This document shows, one piece after another, positions 29,601 through 40,544 of a stretch of 64,000 nt of DNA. Where the stretch lies: NCBI RefSeq assembly GCF_026262505.1, contig NC_067206.1, positions 4,926,879-4,990,878 on the forward strand, written 5' to 3'. The notes beneath the pieces are model-generated. The model saw nothing but the letters and a program-made list of their open reading frames with translations, was not told the DNA's origin and made no database searches. The DNA comes from Trichomonas vaginalis G3. Lineage: Eukaryota > Parabasalia > Trichomonadida > Trichomonadidae. Each line of letters starts with the position of its first letter. Within the stretch, counting starts at the first letter, position 1. The position numbers and the translations under genes were made by a program.

Positions 29601-31725
29601 AGAGTTTACGTTCATGTTTGACAAAGCATTTACGTTCATGTTTGACAAAGGATATACGATGAAATCATGACAAAGTGTTTACGTTCATGTTTGACAAAGC
29701 ATTTACGTTCATGTTTGACAAAGCATTTACGATGAAATCATGACAAAGCATTTACGATGAAGTCATGACAAAGTGTTTACGATGAAATCATGACATAGTG
29801 TTTACGTTCATGTTTGACATAGAGTTTACGTTCATGTTTGACATAGAGTTTACGTTCATGTTTGACATAGTGTTTACGTTCATGTTTGACATAAAGTTTA
29901 CGTTCATGTTTGACATAGTGTTTACGTTCATGTTTGACAAAGCATATACGATGAAATCATGACAAAGCATATACGATGAAATCATGACAAAACATATACG
30001 ATGAAGTTTTGACAAAGGATATACGATAAAATTTATTTCCAGGACTGTTATCAAAATGTCATGTTGTCAGTAATTTTAAGAGAAGCGGGAAGGTTAAACT
30101 ATTTAAACAGATTTCTCAATAGTACTAAAATGCAGGAAATTCTTGAGTTTTGGATGAACGAATACGGTCGAGCCACTTTTGGCTTGACCTCAAAACAAGC
30201 ATTTTATGAGCTTACAAACTCCTTTCTTCATTTCCCTTTCATTTTTTTTGTATTTGATACACGATACACGATACACGACATCACATTTTGACGAAGTGCT
30301 GTGTTGTCAAAATGTCATGTTGTCAGTAATTTTCAGAGAAGTTAATTAACCGAGTGACACATGGTGACGTAGTGACACCTTCAGTTCTTCAAAAATAATT
30401 CATAAATACCCTCCCCGCTGTGTTGTCAAAATGTCATGTTGTCAGTAATTTTCAGAGAAGTTAATTAACCGAGTGACACATGGTGACGTAGTGACACCCT
30501 CAGTTATTCAAAAATAATTCATTATTGAATAACCTGAAACCATTAACGTAAACATTATTTTTGGGTCATTTACACTCATTACGATGAAGTTTTGACAAAG
30601 TGTTTACGTTCATGTTTGACATAGAGTTTACGATGAAATCATGACAAAACATTTACGATGAAGTCATGACAAAACATTTACGATGAAGTTTTGACAAAAC
30701 ATTTACGATGAAGTCATGACAAAACATTTACGATGAAGTCATGACAAAACATTTACGATGAAGTCATAACAAAACATATACGTTTAGTTTCGATGAAGTC
30801 ATAACAAAACATATACGTTTAGTTTCGATGAAGTCATGACAAAACATTTACGATGAAGTCATAACAAAACATATACGATGAAGTCATAACAAAACATATA
30901 CGTTTAGTTTCGATGAAGTCATAACAAAACATATACGTTTAGTTTCGATGAAATCATGACAAAACATTTATGAAATCATTAATGAAAACATAAACGATAA
31001 CATTTATTTCCTGTGTTGTTGTCAAAATGTCATGTTGTCAGTAATTTTAAGAGAAGTTAAATAACCTGGTGACATGGTGACGTGGTGACACTGAAAACAT
31101 TTACGTTTAAGTTCGACAAAGCATTTACGATGAAATCATAACAAAACATATACGTTTAGTCTCGATGAAATCATGACAAAACATTTACGAAGAAATCATG
31201 ACAAAGCATTTACGATGAAGTCATGACAAAACATTTACGATGAAGTCATGACAAAACATTTATGAAATCATTAATGAAAACATAAACGATAACATTTATT
31301 TCCTGTGTTGTTGTCAAAATGTCATGTTGTCAGTAATTTTAAGAGAAGTTAAATAACCTGGTGACATGGTGACGTGGTGACACTGAAAACATTTACGTTT
31401 AAGTTCGACAAAGCATTTACGATGAAATCATAACAAAACATATACGATGAAATCATAACAAAACATTTACGATGAAGTTTTGACAAAGCATATACGATGA
31501 AGTCATGACAAAACATTTACGATGAAATCATGACAAAGTGTTTACGATGAAGTTTTGACAAAACATATACGATGAAATCATGACAAATCATTTACGATGA
31601 AATCTTGACAAAACATTTACGATGAAATCTTGACAAAGCATATACGATGAAGTCATAACAAAACATATACGAAGAAATCATGACAAAACATTTACGTTTA
31701 GTTTCGATGAAGTTAGTGTCTATGT
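26600..31725. repeat. Right-arm minisatellite, 25-bp unit and 24-bp variant
   Basis: Inverted counterpart of the left array but longer. It is dominated by GATGAAGTCATGACAAA and by a variant GTTCATGTTTGACA. A higher-order block of about 550-600 bp recurs between 28000 and 29950. Seven more copies of the ~85-bp GTCAC module occur (about 26651, 27067, 30020, 30300, 30420, 31015, 31310). No coding sequence is supported except a unique insert at 30085-30290. Confidence 0.9.
30085..30290 (+). other. Unique 206-bp insert in the right array
   Basis: The only non-repeat DNA inside the right array outside the centre. It has an open frame with LNYLNRFLNSTKMQEILEFW and GLTSKQAFYELTNSF, protein-like but not recognised, and ends in a short ACGATACACGATACAC repeat. 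It has no counterpart in the left arm, so it was captured after the arms formed, or lost from the left. Confidence 0.45.
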
Positions 31726-31789
31726 TATACAGTAATGTTAGTCATGAATGTTTGTCCTACGTGTTGGCGTTAGTGTTGAAAAATAATGT

Positions 31790-32494
31790 TTGTCCTACAT
31801 GAAGCCGTACAAGCGTTTGAATTTGTTTATGAATAAGATTACACTCTTGTTTTCTGTATCTATCATACAAACATAAGCAGCACCTGTTTTTGTAAAGTTT
31901 ATATGAAGTTTTCGATAGTTAGGACCTGTATAATAATAGAATGCGTCCTCATTCTCAACATAGTAGTAGAACTCAAACGAATGCTTACCATAATCTGTTA
32001 TTTCAACAGCTTCGTCAGTATTTCATCAACGAACTCATAAACTATATCACCATACTTGCTTTATTTCTATTGTTTTCAGATCTAGAACACAACGAAGGTT
32101 TGAGATTCTGTTGTCCGTTCTATCATGATTTATATGGTCTATTTCTTTCAAATTGTTTGGATTTTCAATCCACTGTTCTGCAATATTCTATGCTTTAAGT
32201 ACATTTTGTTGTTTAAACTAAGCACAATATAACCATAATTATTTAAGCATTCACTCATAATATGTTGTCTTTCTTTCGACGAATAGTAAAAGGATATGTC
32301 GTACAAATCTCATAATCTTCATGATTTCTCAATGTTTCCCATTGAGTTTGTTCCCCACTAACGTTCTCATTGACGTCCTCAATATCTTCTTCCTCACTGA
32401 ACTCGTCAATATTTTCACTAGCTCCTTCTGTAATGTTTTCATCGGCATTGTCATTGACTTCTTCTGTAATGTTAGATGTTGTTGTTTCGCTCAT
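31790..32494 (-). pseudogene. HNH endonuclease, right-arm copy, broken
   Basis: Inverted near-copy of 22043-22747, still clearly the same NUMOD4/HNH gene, with a few breaks. The flanks also match the left arm. Confidence 0.85.
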
Positions 32495-32593
32495 GTTCTT
32501 TCACTAATGTTAAAAAGTTATGTTGTACGAATTTTGAACAGAATTTAGAGCAGTTATGAAACAATGAAGTATTTTACGTATTGAAAGGAACTA

Positions 32594-35346
32594 TGAGAGT
32601 GAAGTACATGACAGCAATGACAAAAGGAACTAATATCAAACCTAATGAAATCGCTCACGAGGACATAGAGCTTAACAAGTACTTTGTGGAGTATCTTATA
32701 AGTGAAGAGTATGTAAGACCTTACTTCATGTTTGACAGCATGAATGAGGATGTATTTCATGGTTAAAGAATATAGCAATGTTTTCGGTAAGTACGTCATA
32801 GATGACAAAGGTCTTGTTGTATTTTATGAGACAGCAATACGAACACAGGAACTAATGGATATTATGCACTCAACAGCAAAGAAAGGATTTAGTACTATTG
32901 GCATGAATGAACATTGCAGGAATGACATATACAACCTATGCTCACGAAAGCCTTACACAAAAGCAATACAAATGATAGAACATAAGTGTCTAAGGTCAGC
33001 AAATGAAATCATTACTGTCAGTGGTTATGAAAGAACTGTTAGCAAAGATGAGTGGAAACAGCTATTCATATTAAGGAAGGACGTTGCTGAACTAGTTAAA
33101 CCTGTTGCACAAACATTGTTTCAGATAAGACCAGCAATGACTAAGAACCCTTTGACCTTAGTCAATGAGACCATAGAGGTTGAAGATAATGACATGAAAG
33201 AACTAGGAATGAATGAGAGAAGTTGTGAAGGATGTTTGAGTCAAAACACATGGTTCTTTAGAGCTGTTAAGAAACTTAGTAAAGAACGACAGAAATATTT
33301 TATAGAGAAGTATTGCAAAGGATGTGTAATGAATTGTTTGAAATAGAATTAGAGACACTTTCAACTAAAGGACTTGAGGAAAAATAAGTACATGAGTGAA
33401 GAAGGTATTGACATAGCTAGTGTTATAAATGACTTAAGAAGATGTTTGTTGTTATTGACGGAGCACGTATGACATATCTAGTGAAAGATTATGATGGAAT
33501 ACGAGACACAACAACACTTGTGTCAGTAGATAGCAAGGAATTCAATAAGCTCATGAAGAGTGTTTATGTAGGACGTATTGAGGAGAAGGATGTGAACGCA
33601 CTGATGATTTATGAAGCGGGTCAGAACAAGAACTATCTTATGAAGTCAGGCATGAGATTCTTTGACGAAAGAGATGACATTTACAGCTATTTCAGAGGAT
33701 ATGAGTATGAGGTACTGAATGAAGTAGATGAAAGCGTTATTGAAGGATATTTGAAACATGTTCACGATGTCATATGTAATGAGGATGAAGAGCTTTATGA
33801 GTATGTTTTTGAACTGGTTCGCCTACATCGTTCAAAATCTTGTGGAAAGACTGGAACAGTACTTTTGTTAATAGGAAAGCAAGGAACTGGTAAGAATGTA
33901 CTTAGTAATGTTCTATGCGAGCTCATTAGCAGTACGCCAACAATAATATACGGCAATAGAGAATGTGGTTGGTAGATTCAATGCTGCTATTGAGAACATG
34001 AAGCTCATCGTATGCAATGAACTAAGCTCATGCGATACGTCTAAGGTCATGAACCACGACGCACTAAAGTCAATAGTAACAGAGACTCAGTTGGACTTAA
34101 ATCAGAAGTGTCAGCCAGTAAGAAAGATAGAGAATGTTTGTAATATCATCATGATATCTAACAACTTCAACTCAGTAAAGATTGATAAAGACGACAGAAG
34201 ATTTGTTGTCATTGACGTAAGCAGCAGATACAAAGGAAATTACGAATATTTCTCAAATCTCATTGAAAGCTTTAATGAAGAGTTTTTATTCAAACTTACT
34301 GACGTACTTCATGAAGAAAGATTTAAGTGAATTTGATGTAAGGAAGATACCATTCACCAGGGCTAAACAAGAACTCATCGAAATGAACAAAACACCTTAC
34401 CAAATGTTTTACGAGGAGTTCTATGAAAAGTTTGTATCCGGATGGAATTGTACAGAGTGCTACAAAGATATAAAGAATTTGCGAAGGAGAATGAATTCTT
34501 GCATGTAGTTCAAATGTATTTGGTGGCAAGATGAGAGAATTTGTGAAGAGAAGTAGAAAGCGAGACGGTTCTGCAAGAAGTTATATTTACGAAGCAAGTA
34601 TGATATTAGAAGGTCGTGGAAAGAAAGAAACAGTGAATTATGAGGAAGTGCTTGAAAAATTCATGGAGTACATGGAAGCAATATAACATACAACAAAGAC
34701 ATTATACAGTGAGTTTAAGTACTACTGTGAACAGCATGAGATTGAAGTAATGAGTAAAGGAGACTTTGAAACGCTTATGAAAGACAGTAAGGAGGTCGTT
34801 CATGAGAACAGTGTTGAAAGTTCATGAGAACAGTGAAGAGGTCATACATGAATGCAATGATGAAATAGTTCACAAGAACAGTGAGGAGGTCATACATGAA
34901 TGCAATGATGAAATAGTTCATGAGAACAGTGAAAGAGGTCATACATGAATGCAATGATGAAATAGTTCATGAGAACAGTGAAGAGGTCATACATGAATGC
35001 AATGATGAAATAGTGAGAACAGTGAGAGGTCATACATGAATGCAATGATGAAATAGTTCATGAGAACAGTAAGGAGGTCATACATGAATGCAATGATGAA
35101 ATAGTTCACGATGTCGTTCGTGAAGAAGCCATTGCAACAAAGAATGAGATAAAGGATTTCATAGAACTTAACAAGGAGGAGTTTAAAGAAGGCTATGAAG
35201 TGAAAAGATGTGAAGAAGATTTCTTGGCGTATTTGAAGAAAAAGAGACTAAAGCCAATGGCTCAAAATAAGTTTCAATCGATGTTTGAAAAGAAACGTTT
35301 GAGCTATGGTGGTGTAAGAAGCACATATTACTTTGTTAAGAAGTGA
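32594..35346 (+). pseudogene. SF3-type helicase, right-arm copy, broken
   Basis: Inverted near-copy of 19174-21954. The P-loop and motif-C blocks are still readable, and the VHEN/IHECND repeat region is shorter. About eight to ten breaks. The two arms differ mostly by small length changes rather than base changes, which is relevant to whether the wear is real (see findings). Confidence 0.85.
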
Positions 35347-35359
35347 GGACATTTATTTT

Positions 35360-36073
35360 TGTCGTTAGTGTTGGAGTTTGTGTTTGTTGTTAGTGTTGTC
35401 ATTTGTGCTGAAGTTAGTACTTGATGTTAGTGTTGAGAGTTTGTGTTTGTTGTTAGTGTTTGTCATTTGTGCTGAAGTTAGTACTTGATGTTAGTGTTGG
35501 ATTTGTGTTTGTTGTTAGTGTTTGTCATTTGTGCTGAAGTTAGTATTGATGTTAGTGTTGGAGTTTGTGTTTGTTGTTAGTGAGAGGAATAATTAAATCA
35601 TGAACTTTGCCATGGTCTCTGTCCCTAGTAGTTTTTCATTAAGTTCTGGAAATAATGAAAGTCATAAACTTTGCCATGGTCTCTGTCCCTAGTAGTTTTC
35701 ATTATCTCACAGAGTTAATGAAAGTCATACTTTCTATCAGATGAAGCATGCAGATGAACATAATGAAAGTTAGTGAGTTTGCCACGAGTTATGAATAAAA
35801 TATTGGCATATTAGATGAGATAGCTGATGAAACAGATGAAGATAAATTAAATCTTGGACTTTGCCACACTCTGTCCCTAGTTCCTCAAAATCCTTGACAA
35901 CGTTGCTTAGAAATTTTGGTTCAAAACCTCATCTGATTTTAATCTGTTATGCTACCTGTTAAGTTTCGCGAGATTATAAATGTCATGGAGTTATATAAAA
36001 AGGAGGGACAGCTAGGGACACTGGAAGTACTTGTAAGGCTATCTGTTAAGATTGCATGAAATACTAAAAAGTC
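35360..36073. other. Right-arm mirror of 63-bp repeat and leader
   Basis: Contains a worn version of the 63-bp tandem repeat (to about 35580), then the CTAGGGACAGAG-type words and leader seen at 18446-18937, inverted. No gene. Confidence 0.75.
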
Positions 36074-36351
36074 ATGAAATCCATTATCGCTGTGCTAGCT
36101 TCACCTTTGATTGAAATGACGACTAAAGTCACTGAAGCAATGAAACAAAAGTTTTGGTAGAATACATTAAATCAGGAACTATTCCAGAAGGTTTTTACAT
36201 TCATACTATGAAGGATGGTAGAGTTCAGTTTAGAAAGATAAAGCAACCATTAGATAAAGAAGGAATTTTGAGAAAGATTAAACTTCATGAGGACAACATT
36301 GCTGAACTTATGAAGAAGTTAGAAGAGTTGGAGAAAGGAAGAGAGTTATAA
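36074..36351 (+). pseudogene. 92-aa coiled-coil gene, right-arm copy, broken
   Basis: Inverted near-copy of 18167-18445, with about one break. The C-terminal coiled-coil is intact. Confidence 0.7.
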
Positions 36352-36392
36352 AGCAATGAATTCAACAGGGTGAAAAACCGGGTGAAAAAAGA

Positions 36393-36406
36393 GGTGAGAT
36401 TTCACC
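36393..36406. promoter_or_regulatory. Subterminal palindrome GGTGA-GATT-TCACC
   Basis: Mirror of the copy at 18112-18125, with neighbouring GGGTGAAAAACCGGGTGAA half-sites that also occur at the palindrome centre near 26556. Confidence 0.5.
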
Positions 36407-36516
36407 ACTTCACCTAAATTTATTTTTGTGCTATGTTTTCATACGTGTGAGGGTGGTGATATCATTTATTTTTAAGTTTATTTTTATATAAATGACAGAA
36501 CAAAAATAAAGCATAT

Positions 36517-36948
36517 CTACTCAACAGGAATGAGACCCTTACTGACTATGTATTCGTTTAATGCTTGATGAAAACAATGGTACATATTATCGTATGGGTA
36601 TACACAACGTCTGTTTCCATCGTCGTCGTATATGTAGAGCTCAAATCCAGTCCAACCTTCTTTTGTACAATATGTAGCTTTATTTAAGTATGTGTTTATG
36701 TAGATAAGGCAATTTTCTTCATCGCTCCAGAAATAATTTTTCGTCTTTGTTGAAATAGTTTTCGTTCCTCTGCGACCATAAGGAATGTATGCAATAAATT
36801 TAGCATCATAAGGTATTATAATATATTTAGGGTTTCTTTCATCGTCAATGGGTCTGTCTTTGTTAAAATGCATGTTTCTCAGTTTTACTTGAGTTTTGAA
36901 TAGTTCACGGAAACGTTCTGGGAAAGAGTCATAGTAAATGTAGTCGGA
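36517..36948 (-). pseudogene. 144-aa terminal gene, right-arm copy
   Basis: Inverted near-copy of 17567-18001, most of it open but worn at its beginning. CAAAAATAAA lies 6 bp past the stop on the plus strand, i.e. the TTTATTTTTG 3' word for this gene. Confidence 0.7.
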
Positions 36949-37194
36949 TATGTCTTTGTAATGAAATAAAAAATTTAAAAAAATAAAAATAAGGTTATTT
37001 TTTATTTAGTGAGGATGGTAGTGAATTCGTTAGTGAAGTCGTTTATGTGTCAGATGGTTTTGTAAATATTTAAGGTTAAGTTGGTGTTATGGTTGTATTG
37101 TAAAATATACGTTACCGGTTTTGTAAAGTGTCAAACTGTTAACTTGGGTAAGGTGGAACGCAGTGCCGCCGTACCCAAGTTAGGGATACTAACT
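36949..37194. repeat. Element B right terminus
   Basis: Inverted match of 17300-17566, ending in GGGATACTAACT. It is followed by the ATTAT duplication at 37195-37199. Confidence 0.85.
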
Positions 37195-37858
37195 ATTATT
37201 GAGGTTTAACGTAGAACATTCATACTTTCCACCAAGTTTATAACATACCATCCATCTTTGTTGGGAGTTTATTTTAATCTTCTCTAAGAGTCTCATGAAA
37301 ACCTTACCGAAATGTTTGTGTAAGTAGTCTCTGTTTGGTTTATCTAAAGCTTCGATGTTAAAGTCAATGAGTCTATTGCCTGACTTCACATTTCTCTTCC
37401 TATTCTCTTCATCTTTCTTTAACCATCTCTCACCTTCTTTTGGTTTGTCGTCAATGGAACGAATGACATCGTTAGCTTTGCGAACTTGTTCTATAGCGCT
37501 CTTAAACGTCTCTCTTCTCTGTTGTTTCAGTGTGTCGTCTCTTCTTCTTGTTTCACCAACGTTTGCATTTGTTATGTCAAACATTTCTCTTCTTACTTCA
37601 TGAGGTACTGAACGTCTATGATATAAGTCAATAGCAACGTCATTTAAAGGAAATACTCTTGCATGGACTTCGTCCTCGCCGCGTTGCGGCTTTATGAACT
37701 CATGAATTCTATCATAACTTATTGCACCATTATAGTCATTGAGGATGTCAGCGAGTGCTTTTTTGTTTGTTGCGTAATGCTTTGCAACATCTATATTAGC
37801 TTCTGTAAGAAGTTGTTTTATTTCCTAGTGTTCTAACTTAGACAACTTCCGATACATC
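37195..37858 (-). pseudogene. Polinton A DNA polymerase B, N-terminal part
   Basis: The upstream part of the PolB gene separated by element B. It reads as a charged helical N-terminal region (for example EQVRKANDVIRSIDDKPKEG and HKHFGKVFMRLLEKIK) of a kind often preceding the exonuclease domain in Polinton polymerases. It holds one double-hairpin insertion (37665-37690) that keeps an open frame. About one break outside the B insertion. The start is near 37858. Confidence 0.65.
37665..37690 (-). repeat. Double-hairpin element 2
   Basis: Minus strand: GCCGC-AAC-GCGGC, spacer GA, GGAC-GAA-GTCC. It lies in frame in the polymerase N-terminal region (reads PQRGEDEV). The second stem differs from other copies by a compensated pair. 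Confidence 0.8.
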
Positions 37859-37948
37859 TTTAGTAGGAAATAAAAAAATATTTTTTTGAAAAAATTAGAT
37901 TAGATTTTTTAAAGTTATTTTTCAAAATAATTTAATATTTTTATTTTA

Positions 37949-38422
37949 ATGAAACACATGCAAGATTGCAAGTTCTTTTCATACAATGCTCTCGCTAATG
38001 CCATCAAGAATGAGTTCAATAATGCTTCAAATGTTAATGTTATCTTTAACAAGAAGTTTGTGAAAGAATCTAAGTTTGGTCAGTATGTCAGACCATTAGC
38101 TATCGTCATTGACCGCAAACGTTATACTTCACAAGAGTTAGCAGTAGTTTTGAAACAAAAGAGTTTCTTCGTGAATGTCAAAGATACTCATTATACTGTC
38201 ATAAAGAACTCTAACATTGACTTCTTCAGTATTGCTTTAAATCTTTCCGAACAGAAAGAATATAAGAAGGGTGAAACAAATGTGAAATATTATCCTTCAT
38301 CTCTGAAGACAATAACGAACAAAGATGTTATACAGAAATTCTTACCAAAGGTTGAAGAAGCTTCTATTGACATTGACGAAGAAAGTGAAATGGTTGAAGA
38401 AATTGACCCTGACGTCATTTAA
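37949..38422 (+). CDS. Polinton protein of unknown function, 157 aa
   Basis: Begins MKHMQDCKFFSYNALANAIK and ends in an acidic tail (EEASIDIDEESEMVEEIDPD). It is mixed alpha/beta in character, with no membrane segment. It lies divergent from the PolB gene across ~90 bp of A/T-rich DNA, a likely shared promoter region. The frame is intact. The family is not recognised; a DNA-binding or terminal-protein-like role is possible but unsupported. Confidence 0.5.
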   Translation: MKHMQDCKFFSYNALANAIKNEFNNASNVNVIFNKKFVKESKFGQYVRPLAIVIDRKRYTSQELAVVLKQKSFFVNVKDTHYTVIKNSNIDFFSIALNLSEQKEYKKGETNVKYYPSSLKTITNKDVIQKFLPKVEEASIDIDEESEMVEEIDPDVI

Positions 38423-38440
38423 GCAAAATATATTTTTTGG

Positions 38441-38656
38441 TTAGTCTTCATATGGATATTTTACAACAATTCCCCAATGTATAAACTTTTCATACGCTTT
38501 TTCATAAGCTTTATATACCTTCAGAAATTTTGCATAATCTTTAGAAGCATTTAGATATTGTTTAAATGCTTTGTATGTCTTCAGAAATTTTGCATAATCT
38601 TTTACATGTTGTTCGTTCTCTTCTTCTGTCATGAGTTCCGAATATTCTAAATTCAT
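38441..38656 (-). CDS. Small helical protein, 71 aa
   Basis: The protein has an internal duplication: AKFLKTYKAFKQYLNASKDY and AKFLKVYKAYEKAYEKF are two copies of a ~22-residue helix. It is acidic at the start and basic later. It lies convergent to the 157-aa gene with an 18-bp gap. The function is unknown. Confidence 0.45.
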   Translation of the reverse strand: MNLEYSELMTEEENEQHVKDYAKFLKTYKAFKQYLNASKDYAKFLKVYKAYEKAYEKFIHWGIVVKYPYED

Positions 38657-38695
38657 GTTCTTTCATATGAGATAAAATTATTAAAAAAAATAAAA

Positions 38696-39555
38696 TTAGC
38701 TTAGATTTTTTGATTCTTCCTCTTTGAAGTTATCGAAATATTCTGTTATTTTTTCCTTCAGTAATGTTAAGTCTTCTTTGAATGTAAGTATTGTGCAACC
38801 TTTGATGTCATAGTGTGTTTGAGGAAGAGTATTTTTGACAATTTCCTTTATTTGCTCATTCGGTGTCATTGAAATCGGTAAGTTTTCACGATAGAACCAG
38901 TTTCTATCAGATTTATATATCTTAGCTAAGTCATAAAAGCTCTTGTTGTTTCTTCTCACTAAATGCAACATAACCATATCTTTATCTTCTTCATTTTCCA
39001 TCTCTTCAGTATATATCATATACTTATAACTCTTTTCCTTTCCTTTTGGTACCGAACGCGGTATTCTTTTCTGTATGCTTTTGTCTTTGGATTCAATGAC
39101 TTCATCTTTTGCTTGAAGTTTCATTTCCATCTCTCCACGTTCTGCTTTATATAGTTCATCTAACATCATGAAAATATAACAAGCATAACGAGGTGAAGCC
39201 CACATTGCTACAGCGTTTACTAAAAGTCTATGAACATAATAACCTTTCAAACCAGGAGCCAAATTCTTGCGATTTTCATACGGAATCTCTTCCCCGGTTT
39301 TCCGAGGGAAGCAATCATATGAGGAAATTCTTCTAAAAGTTCTTTTGTCTGTTGGTTTTCAAACCAATGATATGCTTGCTTTGTAGAACGAAGAGTATTC
39401 ATTATACTTTGCATTTGGTACATGTCATCTTTGACCGAACGAATGAGGCGAAGTTGTTTGTTATATTGTATGTATTCGTATTCTTCATTTATGGCTTCAT
39501 GAACGATAGCAGTTGTTGTGTTCTCTAATGTTGACATTTCTGTTCTTACATACAA
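38696..39555 (-). pseudogene. KilA-N/BRO-type gene 1, broken
   Basis: The gene carries a KilA-N-like core (GYYVHRLLVNAVAMWASPRY), preceded by a helical leader and followed by a charged coiled-coil and a C-terminal domain of the sort seen in poxvirus/BRO-type proteins (DLAKIYKSDRNWFYREN). Such proteins bind DNA in large DNA viruses. About one break. A fragment of a sister gene lies at the centre of element B (25784-25965). Confidence 0.7.
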
Positions 39556-40202
39556 AATAAAAAAATAAATAAAAAGAAAACTAACTTTATTTTTCTGTGT
39601 TAAAGAAATGTTAAAAATTCATGGTTACATATGTGAAAAGAAGTCACGAACAAATGAAGGTCATAAATTTCAGCACATAATTCTGAATTGAATGGTGTGT
39701 CATACATGTCAAACTGTCAAGAATTGAAGGAGATACGAGGCTATAAAGATTTTGGATATTTTCTGACACACACCCTGAGGGAAAAGTGACAAAACACGAC
39801 GATAGAAAAGTGACAAAATGAGAGAAAGTTGTTTCCCGACCAAAATACAATCATGTTGAAAAAGTGACATTTGTAAAGTTGGACGATAGGATTTCCTGAA
39901 AAAGTGCAAGACTTGTCTTGAATCAGGACAAGATTTGTCTTGAAAAAATACAAGACTTGTTCTGAAAAAATACAAGACTTGTCTTGAATCAGGACAATTG
40001 TTCTCAAATTTGAGAACTTTACAAGAAAAACTGACTAAAAAGTGCAAGTCTTGTTCTGAATCAGGACAAGATTTGTCTTGAAAAAATACAAGACTTGTTC
40101 TGAAAAAATACAAGACTTGTCTTGAATCAGGACAAAACTTTACAAAATGTAAACTTTACATAACCGTTTCTATCGTACATGATATTTAGTTGACATTGTA
40201 AA
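39556..40202. repeat. Intergenic region with short iterated words
   Basis: No gene is supported. From about 39895 to 40135 the words ACAAGACTTGT and AATCAGGACAA recur about eight times with AAAAAATAC spacers. This could be a cluster of protein-binding sites (operator or origin) between the two KilA-N genes, or a simple minisatellite. Confidence 0.55.
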
Positions 40203-40544
40203 CTATCTTCATGTAAAGTATGGCGGTTTGAAACCGTCGGGAACCTTCACTTTTTTGACGAAGTGCGAATCTTCACTTCGTGTCATGATGCAAAAATAAT
40301 GAGTTCATTTACTCACAATATTTTTGTACAAAACGACCCCAAACTTTTAACTTCTTTTCTGCAGCTTCTAATGCTATCTTCATGTAAAGTATGGCGGTTT
40401 GAAACCGTCGGGAACCTTCACTTTTTTGACGAAGTGCGAATCTTCACTTCGTGTCATGATGCAAAAATAATGAGTTCATTTACTCACAATATTTTTGTAC
40501 AAAACGACCCCAAACTTTTAACTTCTTTTCTGCAGCTTCTAATG
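40203..40544. repeat. 171-bp direct tandem duplication, 2 copies
   Basis: Copies 40203-40373 and 40374-40544 are essentially identical. The second contains the last ~65 bp of KilA-N gene 2; the first is a detached copy of that gene end with its trailer. Each contains GGCGGTTTGAAACCGTC, a palindrome, and the GCAAAAATAA 3' word. Confidence 0.9.

Larger units (their letters stand above)
17300..37194. mobile_element. Element B: palindromic Polinton-like satellite
   Basis: Ends start AGTTAGTATCCCTAAC and match each other inverted; ATTAT is duplicated at 17295-17299 and 37195-37199. These are Polinton-type ends related to those of A. Almost the whole 19.9 kb is an inverted repeat: left arm 17300 to about 25783, right arm from about 26600. 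Each arm carries, from the end inward, genes for 144 aa, 92 aa, an SF3-type helicase and an HNH endonuclease, then 25-bp minisatellite. No polymerase, integrase, ATPase or capsid gene is seen. The left arm looks whole; the right arm is worn, with on the order of a dozen breaks. Confidence 0.85.

Noticed and set aside
29788-30054. 88-aa NMNVN-repeat open frame
   Set aside because: A by-product of the minisatellite read on the minus strand.
22790-31725. CRISPR array
   Set aside because: Units are contiguous 24-35 bp repeats without unique spacers, in a eukaryotic mobile element, and no cas genes are present.
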